From: Roseofilum casamattae BLCC-M143
GTDB lineage: Bacteria > Cyanobacteriota > Cyanobacteriia > Cyanobacteriales > Desertifilaceae
Length of the DNA stretch: 64,000 nt
Assembly: GCF_030068455.1 (NCBI RefSeq)
Contig: NZ_JAQOSQ010000002.1
Location: 186,001-250,000 of the forward strand
Reading direction: 5' to 3'
The position numbers and the translations under genes are program-made. The notes under the pieces were generated by a model, which worked only from the letters and a program-made list of their open reading frames with translations, searched no databases and was not told the DNA's origin. This document shows, one piece after another, positions 18,483-27,138 of the stretch (position 1 is its first letter; each line of letters starts with the position of its first letter).

Positions 18483-19448
18483 ATGTCAGAATATTATCTC
18501 AACGCTAACTGCAACACGGTTCATCTCGGTGGATTCTCCGATCGCATTCGGCCGGCATTAATCGCAGACGATGGCGATCGCATTCACGTAGAAACCTACA
18601 GTGGATTTTACCTGAGCGATCGCGCTCCCGATGAATTTTTTACCCCAGAATTTCGCGAAATTTGCGATCGTCTTCCCCCAGAACGAAAAGCCGGTCCCGG
18701 CCCCCATTTACTCACCGGACCAATCTATATCAATGGTGCCGAACCCGGAGATATTCTGGAAATTGAACTGGAAGCAATTACTCCCCGTCTTCCCATCGGA
18801 TTCAATGCGATCCGTGCCGGTTGGGGTGCTCTACCCGAAAGATTTGCCGACTCCACCTTGCGCTTTCTTTCCCTCAACTTAGAACAGAATACTGCCAGCC
18901 TACCGGGTCATCCGCAGCTAAACATTCCCCTTCATCCCTTTTTTGGTATCCTGGGCGTTGCCAGCCCCTCAGAAGCGAGATCGTCCGTACCTCCGGGCAG
19001 CTTTGGAGGCAACATGGATAACCGGGATTTGCAAGTCGGCTCCCGCATTTTTCTGCCAGTCCTCGTTCCCGGCGCTTTCTTTTCCATTGGCGACGGCCAT
19101 GCCGCTCAAGGCCATGGAGAAGTCAACGGCACAGCCATTGAAACCTCCATGAATGGAACCATTCGCCTGCGCTTGCACAAACAATTCCCTCTCTCAACGC
19201 CAATGGCGAAAACGCCATCCCATCTGATTACTATGGGATTTGCCGAAACTCTCGATGGAGCATTGCAACAAGCACTAGAACGAGCCATTGAGGCTATTGC
19301 CTATGGAACCGAGCTAACCCGAGAAGAAGCCTATGTCTTATGCAGTATTGCCGTTAATTTCCAGATTACGCAAGTCGTGAATTCTCCGCAAAAAGGAGTG
19401 CATGGTTTAGTTCCCCTATCCATATTTCCAGAAGGGTTTCGATTATGA
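18483..19448 (+). CDS. Acetamidase/formamidase family amidohydrolase
   Basis: The 321-residue protein matches the FmdA/AmdA family, which hydrolyses formamide or short amides to ammonia and acid. Landmarks are GPIYINGAEPGDILEIEL, HPFFGILGVA, PPGSFGGNMDNRDL with the conserved NMD, and IGDGHAAQGHGEVNG with the histidines and glutamate of the metal site. The ATG at 18483 has GAGGG upstream, and an in-frame TTG or other start seven codons earlier is less likely. The stop overlaps the start of the TauE/SafE gene by four bases (ATGA), so the two are translationally coupled. The pairing suggests import or export of a product or related small anion. Confidence 0.9.
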   Translation: MSEYYLNANCNTVHLGGFSDRIRPALIADDGDRIHVETYSGFYLSDRAPDEFFTPEFREICDRLPPERKAGPGPHLLTGPIYINGAEPGDILEIELEAITPRLPIGFNAIRAGWGALPERFADSTLRFLSLNLEQNTASLPGHPQLNIPLHPFFGILGVASPSEARSSVPPGSFGGNMDNRDLQVGSRIFLPVLVPGAFFSIGDGHAAQGHGEVNGTAIETSMNGTIRLRLHKQFPLSTPMAKTPSHLITMGFAETLDGALQQALERAIEAIAYGTELTREEAYVLCSIAVNFQITQVVNSPQKGVHGLVPLSIFPEGFRL

Positions 19449-20230
19449 CAATATTGCAAATTCTGCTCTTAGCTGGTGGTGGATTATTTGCCGGAATTCT
19501 GGCAGGTTTTCTCGGCATTGGTGGCGGCACTGTGCTTGTTCCCTTACTGACGACATTAGGCTATGCTCCCGTCGAAGCCGTAGCCACCAGCAGCCTATCT
19601 ATTTTAATTACTGCCAGTTCTGGAACCTTGCAAAACTGGCGCATGGGCTATTTAAAAATCCGCAATGTCATCTTATTAGGATTGCCCGCCATTATTACCG
19701 CACAATTCGGAACCATTTTAGCCGATCGCTCTCCTCCTTACCTGCTGCTCTTTTGCTTTGGCGTACTCCTTTTGGTCAACCTCTATTTAGTCCAAATTCG
19801 CAAACAAATTACCGCAGACGAAGAGCGATCGCGCGCCACCCTATCCAATCCTACCATCGCCAGAATAACGACCGGCGCGATCGCCGGATTTATGGCCGGA
19901 TTCTTTGGTGTTGGTGGCGGTGTCATTATGGTTCCTTTGCAAATTATTTGGTTGGGCGAAACCATTAAAGGAGCCATTCGCACTAGCTTAGGCGTCATCG
20001 TCATTACTGCCATCTCCGCTTGCACCAGTCATGCTCTGCGCGGTAATGTGGTTTGGTTCGCTGGAATGTTCTTAGGTGCGGGCGGGTTAATTGGCGCGCA
20101 ACTGAGTACCAGATTTCTGCCAAAATTGCCCGATCGCATCATTACCATTGCCTTTCGTTCCCTCTTAGCCCTACTATCAGTCTATGTCTTTTGGCAAGCT
20201 TGGGTTGCTTATCTCCATGCAACTGGATAA
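19445..20230 (+). CDS. TauE/SafE family anion transporter
   Basis: This 261-residue integral membrane protein has about eight hydrophobic segments. It carries the duplicated family motif: GFLGIGGGTVLVPLL near residue 20 and GFFGVGGGVIMVPLQ near residue 150, one in each half. TauE/SafE (DUF81) proteins move sulfite, sulfoacetate or similar organic anions across the inner membrane. Its ATG lies inside the end of the formamidase gene, so the two are expressed together, and the substrate may be tied to the amidase (for instance formate or an amide). The substrate link is inference. Confidence 0.9.
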   Translation: MTILQILLLAGGGLFAGILAGFLGIGGGTVLVPLLTTLGYAPVEAVATSSLSILITASSGTLQNWRMGYLKIRNVILLGLPAIITAQFGTILADRSPPYLLLFCFGVLLLVNLYLVQIRKQITADEERSRATLSNPTIARITTGAIAGFMAGFFGVGGGVIMVPLQIIWLGETIKGAIRTSLGVIVITAISACTSHALRGNVVWFAGMFLGAGGLIGAQLSTRFLPKLPDRIITIAFRSLLALLSVYVFWQAWVAYLHATG

Positions 20231-20359
20231 ATGTAGGGCTAGAAATGTACGGGTTGGATTGATGAGAGAAAAATCGATGCAAAGAGAAACTATAAAAATT
20301 ATACTTAACTCATATCGATCGCAGTTCCTTGTTCCCCATTCCTCACAAAAAATAACTTT

Positions 20360-20382
20360 AAATACGACAAAATTTTGTATTT
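20360..20382. promoter_or_regulatory. AT-rich palindrome upstream of the kinase gene
   Basis: AAATAC and GTATTT flank the perfect 12-base palindrome ACAAAATTTTGT (20367-20378), about 25 bases before the ATG of the response regulator-kinase gene. Its position and symmetry suit an operator for a dimeric regulator. No regulator is assigned. Confidence 0.35.
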
Positions 20383-20406
20383 AATTTCCAAAAACTAAAT
20401 TGAAAC

Positions 20407-21771
20407 ATGAGCATTCATTCTACCCATCTCGGTCAAATTGCTGTAGTAGACGATACGGCAGCTAACTTACATCTCCTCTTTAATCTTTTAGGAAATAGTG
20501 GCTATGATGTACGCCCTTTTCCGAAAGGAACGATCGCTTTTGAAGGCATTACCTATTCTCCGCCAGATTTGATCTTGCTAGACATTCAAATGCCGGAAAT
20601 GAACGGTTACGAACTCTGTCAGAAACTGAAAGCTAATGAATTGACGGAAAATATTCCCATAATTTTCATCAGTGCTTTAAATGAAACCTTTGATAAGGTC
20701 AAAGCATTCCAAGTCGGGGGAGTAGACTATATTACCAAACCCTTTCAAACGGAAGAAATTCTCGCACGAGTAGCAACTCATCTCGAACTTTATCAAATTA
20801 AAAGGCAGTTGCAAAACACTAATAGTTTCCAAGCCGAGCAACTCGCAGTACAAAATACTCAACTCCAACATCTCAATCAATCGCTAGAAAGAGTTAATCA
20901 AGAATTGAAATCTAACTATGAGAGACTGAAAAAAGCTCAATTACAACTCGTACAAACGGAAAAAATGGCAACCTTGGGCAACTTAGTTGCTGGAGTTGCT
21001 CACGAAATTAACAACCCTCTCGGTTTCATTAATGGTAGTGTTTCTACTCTGGAAAATAGTTTTACCGATCTGTTAGAGATTGTCCGCGAGTATCGTCAAG
21101 AATATCCCGAACCGCGTCCCCAATTTCTGGAAGTGCTTGAAGACCTCGATTTCGATTTTCTCGTGGAGGATATTCCGAAAATTATTGCCTCTATGCAAAT
21201 GGGGATAGCGCGAATTAGTAAAATCAGCACTTCCTTGCGGACGTTTTCTCGGGGAGATAAGGTACAAAAAAGTTTGTTTAATCCTCATGATGCTCTCGAT
21301 AGTACTTTAATCATTTTAAAATACCGCCTTAAAGCGAATGACCGACGTCCGGATATTGAAATTGTGAAAAATTATGGCGATATTCCGGACTTTAAATGCT
21401 ATGCAGGGCAAATCAATCAAGTCTTTATGAATATTTTTTCTAATGCGATCGATGCTTTAGATGAAAGCAATATTGGAAAGTCGTTTAAAGAAATAGAAGC
21501 AGCGCCAAATTGCATTACTATTAATACTCAATTTAATCGAGAAGAAAATAGTATTGCTGTCAGGATTAGTGATAATGGTACGGGAATGACAGAGCCGGTG
21601 AGAGTCAGAATATTCGAGCAAGGATTTACGACAAAAGAAGTCGGAAAAGGAACGGGTTTGGGCATGGCGATTGTCCGTCAAATTATAGAAGAACAACATG
21701 GGGGCACGATCGCTTGTCAATCCGAAGTCGGCAAAGGGACAGCGTTTACCATTGTTCTGCCCCTAAACTGA
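20407..21771 (+). CDS. Response regulator-histidine kinase fusion
   Basis: The 454-residue soluble protein starts with a receiver domain (about 10-125) with acidic VVDD, phospho-aspartate in LILLDIQMP and lysine in YITKPF. A coiled coil follows (about 130-185), then HisKA with GVAHEINNPLG near residue 200 and HATPase_c (about 320-450) with NIFSNAIDAL, DNGTGM and GTGLGMAIVRQII. This order lets the receiver, phosphorylated by another kinase, control the C-terminal kinase, a design common in cyanobacteria. The start is the ATG at 20407. A DUF1824 gene follows on the same strand after about 90 bases. Confidence 0.93.
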   Translation: MSIHSTHLGQIAVVDDTAANLHLLFNLLGNSGYDVRPFPKGTIAFEGITYSPPDLILLDIQMPEMNGYELCQKLKANELTENIPIIFISALNETFDKVKAFQVGGVDYITKPFQTEEILARVATHLELYQIKRQLQNTNSFQAEQLAVQNTQLQHLNQSLERVNQELKSNYERLKKAQLQLVQTEKMATLGNLVAGVAHEINNPLGFINGSVSTLENSFTDLLEIVREYRQEYPEPRPQFLEVLEDLDFDFLVEDIPKIIASMQMGIARISKISTSLRTFSRGDKVQKSLFNPHDALDSTLIILKYRLKANDRRPDIEIVKNYGDIPDFKCYAGQINQVFMNIFSNAIDALDESNIGKSFKEIEAAPNCITINTQFNREENSIAVRISDNGTGMTEPVRVRIFEQGFTTKEVGKGTGLGMAIVRQIIEEQHGGTIACQSEVGKGTAFTIVLPLN

Positions 21772-21858
21772 ATTATACTCAATCGTTCAAAATTGAGACC
21801 TCTCTAGACAAATTCCGGCTCGAGTTTTATGTTGTAGAGTAGTTTTAGCGATTCTATT

Positions 21859-22284
21859 GTGTCTCTATCTTTAAGCCTCGAAGCCCAAGCGGCATTAAAA
21901 TACCTGGGAATTTTCAGCGTGAAACCCGAGTCGGTTAATCTCGAGTCGGAAACGGAGCGAGAACAACTGCGATCGCATCTGATTCAAATTGCAGCTCTGG
22001 CAGATTATCATAACTTCGGGGTCTGCGCCGATGCAGGAACGGAAGGCTTTACCGCCCTAGCTCATTATCTCGCCGCTCTGGAATATCCCGTTCCCTTCAA
22101 TTTGGTGCAACTTCCAGCCATCGACGAGCCAGTTTATATTAAATTCAACGGGAAAACCTTAAGTCACTATCACGATAGTTATACCGGAGACTATCGCGGC
22201 GTTCTCGTCACCTGCTTTTCCTCAGACGACGAACGACTCAATGGAACGTTTGGCTATTTTCCTCTAGATTTATTTGCTGAGTAA
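21859..22284 (+). CDS. DUF1824 family protein
   Basis: This 141-residue soluble protein matches the cyanobacterial and plastid-lineage family DUF1824, with QIAALADYHNFGVCADAG, FTALAHYLAALEY and YHDSYTGDYRGVLVTCFS. The family is restricted to oxygenic phototrophs and has no assigned reaction. The start is a GTG at 21859; no ATG is available near it. The TnpB insertion begins about 20 bases after its stop. Confidence 0.85.
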   Translation: MSLSLSLEAQAALKYLGIFSVKPESVNLESETEREQLRSHLIQIAALADYHNFGVCADAGTEGFTALAHYLAALEYPVPFNLVQLPAIDEPVYIKFNGKTLSHYHDSYTGDYRGVLVTCFSSDDERLNGTFGYFPLDLFAE

Positions 22285-22306
22285 GCTAATCTCAATAGGA
22301 TTTGAC

Positions 22307-23670
22307 CAAAAAACAGGGTTTCAAGCCCCGCCCCTTCGACAAGCTCAGGACAAGCCTTGTAGGGCAGCTTTTTATGGCTTATTTTTGCAAGCTCATGTAT
22401 AATGATACTATCTTGGTCAGTAGCAAAGAATGTTTGTTCTCGAATATAAAGTCAATCCCAAGCCTCATCAAATTGAATCCATCGATGAAGCCATTCGCAC
22501 AGTTCAATTTGTCCGCAATAAGGCACTTCGATACTGGATAGATAATCGAGGTATTGGGAAGACCGAGCTATTTCGATACAACACTCGATTGCGAAAAGAG
22601 TTTAGATTGGTCAATGATTTGAACTCTCACGCCTGTCAAGCTGCGATTGAGCGAGTCCTCAGAGCCATTAACCAATTCTACGATAATTGTAAAAAGCAAG
22701 TTAAAGGAAAAAAAGGGTATCCCAAGTTCAAGAAAAATACTCGTTCGGTTGAATACAAGGTTTCGGGCTGGAAACTCTCAGAAAACCAGAAGTATATTAC
22801 CTTTACCGATAAAAAAGGGATTGGTGGCTTGAAACTGATAGGCTCTAGAGATTTAAATTTCTATCAATCCGAACAAATCAAACGAGTCAGAATCTTAAAA
22901 AGAGCAGATGGATACTATATTCAATTCTGCATTCAACTGGATCCAAGGGATACTTTTTCTCAACCTTTAACTCCTTCTCAAAAGGCAGTAGGGATTGATG
23001 TGGGGTTAAAGTATTTCTTGGCAGATAGTCAAGGAAATATCGAACCCATCCCCCAATATTATCGCCAAACTGAGAAGCAATTAAATCGACTCAATCGGCA
23101 AAAAACTAAAAAGTTCCGTAAAGGAAAACCTCAGTCTCAAAACTATCGAAAAGCTCGACAACGATATGCCAGAAAACATTTAAGAGTAAGTCGGCAGCGA
23201 GAAGAGTTTGTCAAGAATGTGGCACTCCGTTTAATCCAATCTAACGATTTGGTTGCTTATGAAGACTTGAATGTTAAAGGCATAGTTAAAAATCGTCACC
23301 TGTCGAAATCGATAAGTGATGCAGGATGGTCTTTATTTCGTCAGTGGTTAGAGTATTTTGGAGATAAATATGGGAAGTTAACGATAGCCGTTCTTCCTCA
23401 TAATACTTCTCAAAATTGCTCTAACTGTGGCAAGAAAGTGCAGAAATCTCTATCAACAAGAACTCATGTTTGTCCCCATTGTGGGTTCGTTTGCGATCGG
23501 GATATTAATGCAGCAATCAACATCTTGCAATTGGGATTAAGTAGGGTGGGGCGCACCCAAACTCACGCATCGGGAGAGATGCCCTCTTGGTTGGTTGGGG
23601 AAACCCTGCTGGCTAACGGCGACTCGTCGAACGATGAATCCCCCTGCCTTTAGGCGGGAGAGAACGTCAA
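22307..23670 (+). mobile_element. IS200/IS605-group element with lone tnpB (IS1341 type)
   Basis: The element carries an intact tnpB and no tnpA. The right end is marked by the hairpin CCTGCC-TTTA-GGCGGG at 23643-23658 followed by GAGAACGTCAA, a typical cyanobacterial end of this group. The left edge is less sure. I place it after TTGAC at 22302-22306, which would be the target site, and imperfect hairpins follow (22319-22380). Such elements move only with a TnpA supplied from elsewhere. It is inserted between the DUF1824 gene and the lipid kinase gene. Confidence 0.75.
22430..23653 (+). CDS. tnpB: TnpB, RNA-guided transposon nuclease
   Basis: The 407-residue protein has an N-terminal helix-rich domain (IRTVQFVRNKALRYW), a basic middle, and a split RuvC nuclease. 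The three catalytic acids are visible in GIDVGLKYF (D), AYEDLNVKG (E) and CDRDINAAINIL (D). Between the last two lies a zinc finger, CSNCGKK and CPHCG. TnpB uses an RNA made from the element's right end to cut DNA, which keeps the element in the population. All key residues are present and the frame is open, so it is probably active. The start is the ATG at 22430, with a TATAAT at 22398-22403 upstream. The last 40 residues are encoded over the guide RNA scaffold region. Confidence 0.93.
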   Translation: MFVLEYKVNPKPHQIESIDEAIRTVQFVRNKALRYWIDNRGIGKTELFRYNTRLRKEFRLVNDLNSHACQAAIERVLRAINQFYDNCKKQVKGKKGYPKFKKNTRSVEYKVSGWKLSENQKYITFTDKKGIGGLKLIGSRDLNFYQSEQIKRVRILKRADGYYIQFCIQLDPRDTFSQPLTPSQKAVGIDVGLKYFLADSQGNIEPIPQYYRQTEKQLNRLNRQKTKKFRKGKPQSQNYRKARQRYARKHLRVSRQREEFVKNVALRLIQSNDLVAYEDLNVKGIVKNRHLSKSISDAGWSLFRQWLEYFGDKYGKLTIAVLPHNTSQNCSNCGKKVQKSLSTRTHVCPHCGFVCDRDINAAINILQLGLSRVGRTQTHASGEMPSWLVGETLLANGDSSNDESPCL

Positions 23671-23690
23671 TCTTTAATCTCCGTATGCCG
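23550..23690 (+). ncRNA. Probable omega/right-end guide RNA of TnpB
   Basis: Known TnpB guide RNAs come from the 3' end of tnpB and the right end of the element, with the guide being the first bases of flanking DNA. Here the scaffold would cover the end of tnpB and the terminal hairpin at 23643-23658, and the guide would start at about 23671. The limits are inferred from family precedent, not measured. Confidence 0.45.
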
Positions 23691-23691
23691 T

Positions 23692-24567
23692 ATGGGTAAA
23701 GAAGCACTGTTCCTCGTCAACGAACGATCGCGGCGGGGGAAAAAGTACCGCCAGCAAGCGATTACCTGCCTGCAACAGCAAGGATTCATTTTGCACGATT
23801 TGTCCCTATCGGACTCTGCACAACTGCGTCAGTCCATTCGCCAACAGGGACCGGAAGTCGATGCCATTATTATTGGTGGAGGAGATGGCACATTAAACGC
23901 TGTGGTCGATGCATTAGTCGAAGTGGCTCGTCCCGTCGGCATTTTACCCATGGGAACCGCCAACGATCTGGCACGGACATTAGATATTCCTCTGGCGATT
24001 CCAGCCGCCTGTGAAGCGATCGCCAGAGGCAATGTACGTCACATTGACCTCGGTTGGGTGAATGGTAAATACTTTTTCAATGTGGCCAGTCTGGGCTTAA
24101 GCGTCACAATTACCGATCGCCTCAATGGTGCCAGCAAACAACGATGGGGAATCTTTGCTTACGCGATCGCTGCATTACAAGTGTTGGCAACTTCCAGATT
24201 ATTTACCGCCGAAATTCGCACGCAAGGACGCTCCTATAGTGTCAAAACCATTCAAATTGCCGTAGGAAACGGACGCTATTATGGTGGCGGAATGACCATT
24301 GCCCACGATGCGGCGATCGATGATTGTCGCCTCGATCTCTACAGCTTGGGATTGCAAAAATGGTGGCAAATACTCGCCTTGTTTCCCACCCTTCGGCAAG
24401 GTCGCTATCATGCTTGGCCGGGAGTCCTTTCCCTAAATGGGACTGAATTTGAAGTGTATACTCGCCATCGTCTGCCGATTAATACTGATGGGGAAATTAC
24501 TGTGAATACTCCAGCCCATTTTCAGGTCGTGCCCCAAATTCTACCGATTTTTACACCACATTTGTAA
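23692..24567 (+). CDS. YegS/BmrU-type lipid kinase
   Basis: The 291-residue protein belongs to the diacylglycerol kinase catalytic superfamily (YegS/Rv2252/BmrU). The nucleotide-binding GGGDGTLN is at residues 62-69, followed by GILPMGTANDLARTLDIP. The N-terminus has the family's NERSRRGKKY, and GNGRYYGGGMTIAHDA is in the second domain. It should phosphorylate a lipid alcohol such as diacylglycerol or a sphingoid. The start is the ATG at 23692. The TnpB element ends only about 20 bases upstream, so the native promoter may have been displaced and the gene may rely on transcription from the element. Confidence 0.9.
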   Translation: MGKEALFLVNERSRRGKKYRQQAITCLQQQGFILHDLSLSDSAQLRQSIRQQGPEVDAIIIGGGDGTLNAVVDALVEVARPVGILPMGTANDLARTLDIPLAIPAACEAIARGNVRHIDLGWVNGKYFFNVASLGLSVTITDRLNGASKQRWGIFAYAIAALQVLATSRLFTAEIRTQGRSYSVKTIQIAVGNGRYYGGGMTIAHDAAIDDCRLDLYSLGLQKWWQILALFPTLRQGRYHAWPGVLSLNGTEFEVYTRHRLPINTDGEITVNTPAHFQVVPQILPIFTPHL

Positions 24568-24682
24568 AATCTTTTTAAAGAATATGGAAGGCAAAAAATG
24601 ATATTTTGCGAAATTTTCGTGACAACTTCAAATGAATGCGCTAACTTAGCAGATAACAGAGCATTTACTAACAAGAATAAAG

Positions 24683-25795
24683 ATGAAATTCAGCCCATTT
24701 CGAGTCCCATTATTGACTTTTAGTTTGTTATCAATTGGAATATGGATGCCAAGCGCTCGAGCTGTGGAAACAAGCGGGCGATCGCCCAACGGTCGGATCG
24801 TACAAGCTGGTGCAGAGGCACAATTGCGTCGTTCTGACGGTCGCGAAATTCCAGCAGAGCTGGCCATGCTTGTCTTTCCCGGCGATCGCCTCATCGCCAC
24901 AACTAGCAACATTCTCGTGCAATGCTCGGACTTAAGCTGGCAAGAAATTCCAGCGGGACGAACCATTGCCAATACTTGCGCGAAAGAAGAGAAGAAACAG
25001 TCTGGGTGTGCTCCTGGATCTCTCGAATGTCCGGATCGCGGAGAATACATCGCCCAACGTTCCTCCGAAATTCCCTACATTATCAGCCCTCGCAATACCG
25101 ACGTACTCGCGCAAACTCCCCGGTTCCGCTGGCATGACGTTCCCGGAACCAAAGAATATCGCGTCACCTTATATGCTGATGGGGAACAAATTTGGCAGAC
25201 CACAACCAGCGAGAGTGAAATAACCTATGCTGGAGAAATTCCCTTGGAACCAGAGGTAGGTTACTCCTTGCAAGTCGATGCCGACGGCGGACAGTCCTCT
25301 CTCGACGGGCCGTTAGTCTCGGGGGGAATTACCTTCTTTATCGCAAGCGAGGAGACGCGATCGCACATTCAACAGCATCAAGACGCCATCGAAGCCCAAG
25401 CCTTGGACGCTCCGGAGCAAGATGTGGCTCTGGCCCATCTCTATTTCGATTCAAATTTAGTCGCTGAAGGCATCGAACGACTCGAATCTGCCATCGATCG
25501 CGGAGCAGAAAGCGCCAGCATCTACCGAGAACTCGGCGATCGCCTATTCTTCCGTCTCAGCTTGCTACCCCAAGGCAAAGACTATTACGAGCAAGCCTGG
25601 GAGAACGTCTTGCCAGACCATGTTGAAGAGAAAGCAGCCATTGCTTACGGTCTCTCCCAAGTCTATCAAGCCATAGGCGATCGCGATCGGACCATCGCGT
25701 GGCTGACCGAAGCCGAAAGTGCTTACCAACAGTTGCAAGATCGATCGCAGTTAGAACAGATACGCGAACAATTAGATCGTTTGCAGAAGCCGTAA
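24683..25795 (+). CDS. Exported protein with beta domain and TPR-like repeats
   Basis: The 370-residue protein has a signal peptide (LLTFSLLSIGIWMPSARA, cleavage near residue 27). A first domain (about 35-115) has GRIVQAGAEAQLRRSDGRE and paired cysteines. A fibronectin-like beta segment (about 130-230) has PRFRWHDVPGTKEYRVTLY. A helical C-terminal part (about 240-370) has TPR-like repeats (DVALAHLYFDSNLVAEGIE, EKAAIAYGLSQVYQAIGDR). This layout recurs in cyanobacterial periplasmic proteins of unknown role, often found near CHAT proteases. The start is the ATG at 24683. The ABC ATPase gene follows at 63 bases. Confidence 0.8.
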   Translation: MKFSPFRVPLLTFSLLSIGIWMPSARAVETSGRSPNGRIVQAGAEAQLRRSDGREIPAELAMLVFPGDRLIATTSNILVQCSDLSWQEIPAGRTIANTCAKEEKKQSGCAPGSLECPDRGEYIAQRSSEIPYIISPRNTDVLAQTPRFRWHDVPGTKEYRVTLYADGEQIWQTTTSESEITYAGEIPLEPEVGYSLQVDADGGQSSLDGPLVSGGITFFIASEETRSHIQQHQDAIEAQALDAPEQDVALAHLYFDSNLVAEGIERLESAIDRGAESASIYRELGDRLFFRLSLLPQGKDYYEQAWENVLPDHVEEKAAIAYGLSQVYQAIGDRDRTIAWLTEAESAYQQLQDRSQLEQIREQLDRLQKP

Positions 25796-25858
25796 GGCGA
25801 TCGCCGGCTGGGCAATACGCTATGATTGCCATTGTCTAGCCAGCTCGACATTACCATC

Positions 25859-26641
25859 ATGGGCGAACCCTTAATCGAACTACGCGGAGTCTGTCAAACC
25901 TTCGGTACCGCCAAAATCTTAGATAACTTAGACTTAACGATTTATCGAGGAGAAGCCCTAGGAATCATCGGCCCCTCCGGTACGGGAAAATCCACCATTC
26001 TCCGGATTATCGCCGGTTTGCATCAACCCGATGCCGGAGAAATCTACGTGGCCGGAGAGCAGCGGAAAGGACTAGTTGGCGACGTGCAAGATCCGATTAC
26101 CATTGGCATGGTGTTTCAACAAGCCGCTCTCTTTGACTCCCTCACCGTTGCCGAAAATGTTGGCTTTCGGCTGTATCAAGACGGGAAAATTCCGCCGAAA
26201 CAAATTCGCCAAATGGTCGAGAAAAAACTAGAACTCGTCGGACTCTCTGGAATTAGCGATCGCTTTCCGGCGCAACTTTCCGGAGGAATGCGCAAGCGAG
26301 TCAGTTTTGCCCGTGCCATTATGGACAATCCTCAAGACAAACAAAGCCATCCCGAAGTCTTGCTCTATGACGAACCCACTGCCGGACTCGATCCCATCGC
26401 CTCCACCGTCGTCGAAGATTTAATCCGCCAACTCAAAGAAGAGCAAAGTAGTTGCGGAACCTACGTGATGGTCACCCACCAAGATAGTACAATTCGACGG
26501 ACCACCGAACGCATCGTCTTCATGCATCAAGGCAAAGTGCAATGGGACGGACGAGTTGAAGATATCGACACCACCGATAATCTCTACATTCGCCAATTTG
26601 CCACCGGGAGTTTATCCGGCCCCATTCCCGTCATTAGCTAA
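25859..26641 (+). CDS. Mla-type ABC transporter ATPase
   Basis: The 260-residue ATPase has Walker A GPSGTGKST at residues 38-46, the Q-loop MVFQQAALFDSL, the signature LSGGMRKRVSFARA and Walker B LLYDEPTAGLDPIAS. The SGGMRKRV signature and the GLDP step are typical of MlaF and its plastid relative TGD3, which drive lipid movement between envelope membranes. The matching permease (MlaE) and substrate-binding protein are not in the window. I use the ATG at 25859 (MGEPLIELRG); an in-frame TTG at 25826 lies within the upstream gap. It follows the exported TPR protein gene, though co-regulation is not proven. Confidence 0.9.
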   Translation: MGEPLIELRGVCQTFGTAKILDNLDLTIYRGEALGIIGPSGTGKSTILRIIAGLHQPDAGEIYVAGEQRKGLVGDVQDPITIGMVFQQAALFDSLTVAENVGFRLYQDGKIPPKQIRQMVEKKLELVGLSGISDRFPAQLSGGMRKRVSFARAIMDNPQDKQSHPEVLLYDEPTAGLDPIASTVVEDLIRQLKEEQSSCGTYVMVTHQDSTIRRTTERIVFMHQGKVQWDGRVEDIDTTDNLYIRQFATGSLSGPIPVIS

Positions 26642-27138
26642 TAGAATAATGAAAGTTTCTCATTAACTCTTAAACCGAATCCAAAATCAATTTTATCCTG
26701 CGACATAGATCGCTCGAGCTGAATTGAGAATAGTTTCGCGGCGTGGAAAATTATGAAAGTCAGCCAGTTCTTCAGAAGTAATTCCAAGACGACTGTAGAG
26801 ATCGTTATCGAGGAGGCAGTTGACAATTTTCGCAACCATTGTTCCTGTTCCCTATTCTCGGGTCTTGATTTCCCTAAGATTATTATTCTAGCCTCCGACC
26901 TTCAACGCTGGGATATTCCCCATTCCCCACAACCGAATGAGTCGAAAGGCAACAGGAATGCTATCCTGTGTTGGAGTCTGTATCATTAAACAAATGTAAA
27001 GAGACTCCTTTGTTCTGGAGTTGACCGATAACCCGAACCCTCAAACGAGGAACAGGGAACCCGTTCGGCAACCCTTAACTATCGATAAAGTGCGATCCCC
27101 CGTAGGGGATCTCCGACCATCGCAAATCTAGAGAGACA
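26642..27138. other. Gap of about 500 bases with a possible small ORF and a hairpin
   Basis: No sure gene is seen between the ABC ATPase and the parvulin gene. It holds one candidate small minus-strand ORF (26693-26839) and, near its end, a perfect 7-bp stem (GATCCCC at 27092-27098 with GGGGATC at 27103-27109) about 30 bases before the next ATG. The base makeup is that of a normal intergenic region. Confidence 0.5.
26693..26839 (-). CDS. Possible 48-residue protein, unknown
   Basis: A 48-codon frame starts at the ATG at 26837-26839 and has AGGA a few bases upstream. Its product reads like a real soluble helical protein (NCLLDNDLYSRLGITSEELA, DFHNFPRRETILNSARAIY). It is too short to judge by eye and no family is recognised. 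It could also be the decayed start of a longer gene. Confidence 0.3.
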   Translation of the reverse strand: MVAKIVNCLLDNDLYSRLGITSEELADFHNFPRRETILNSARAIYVAG

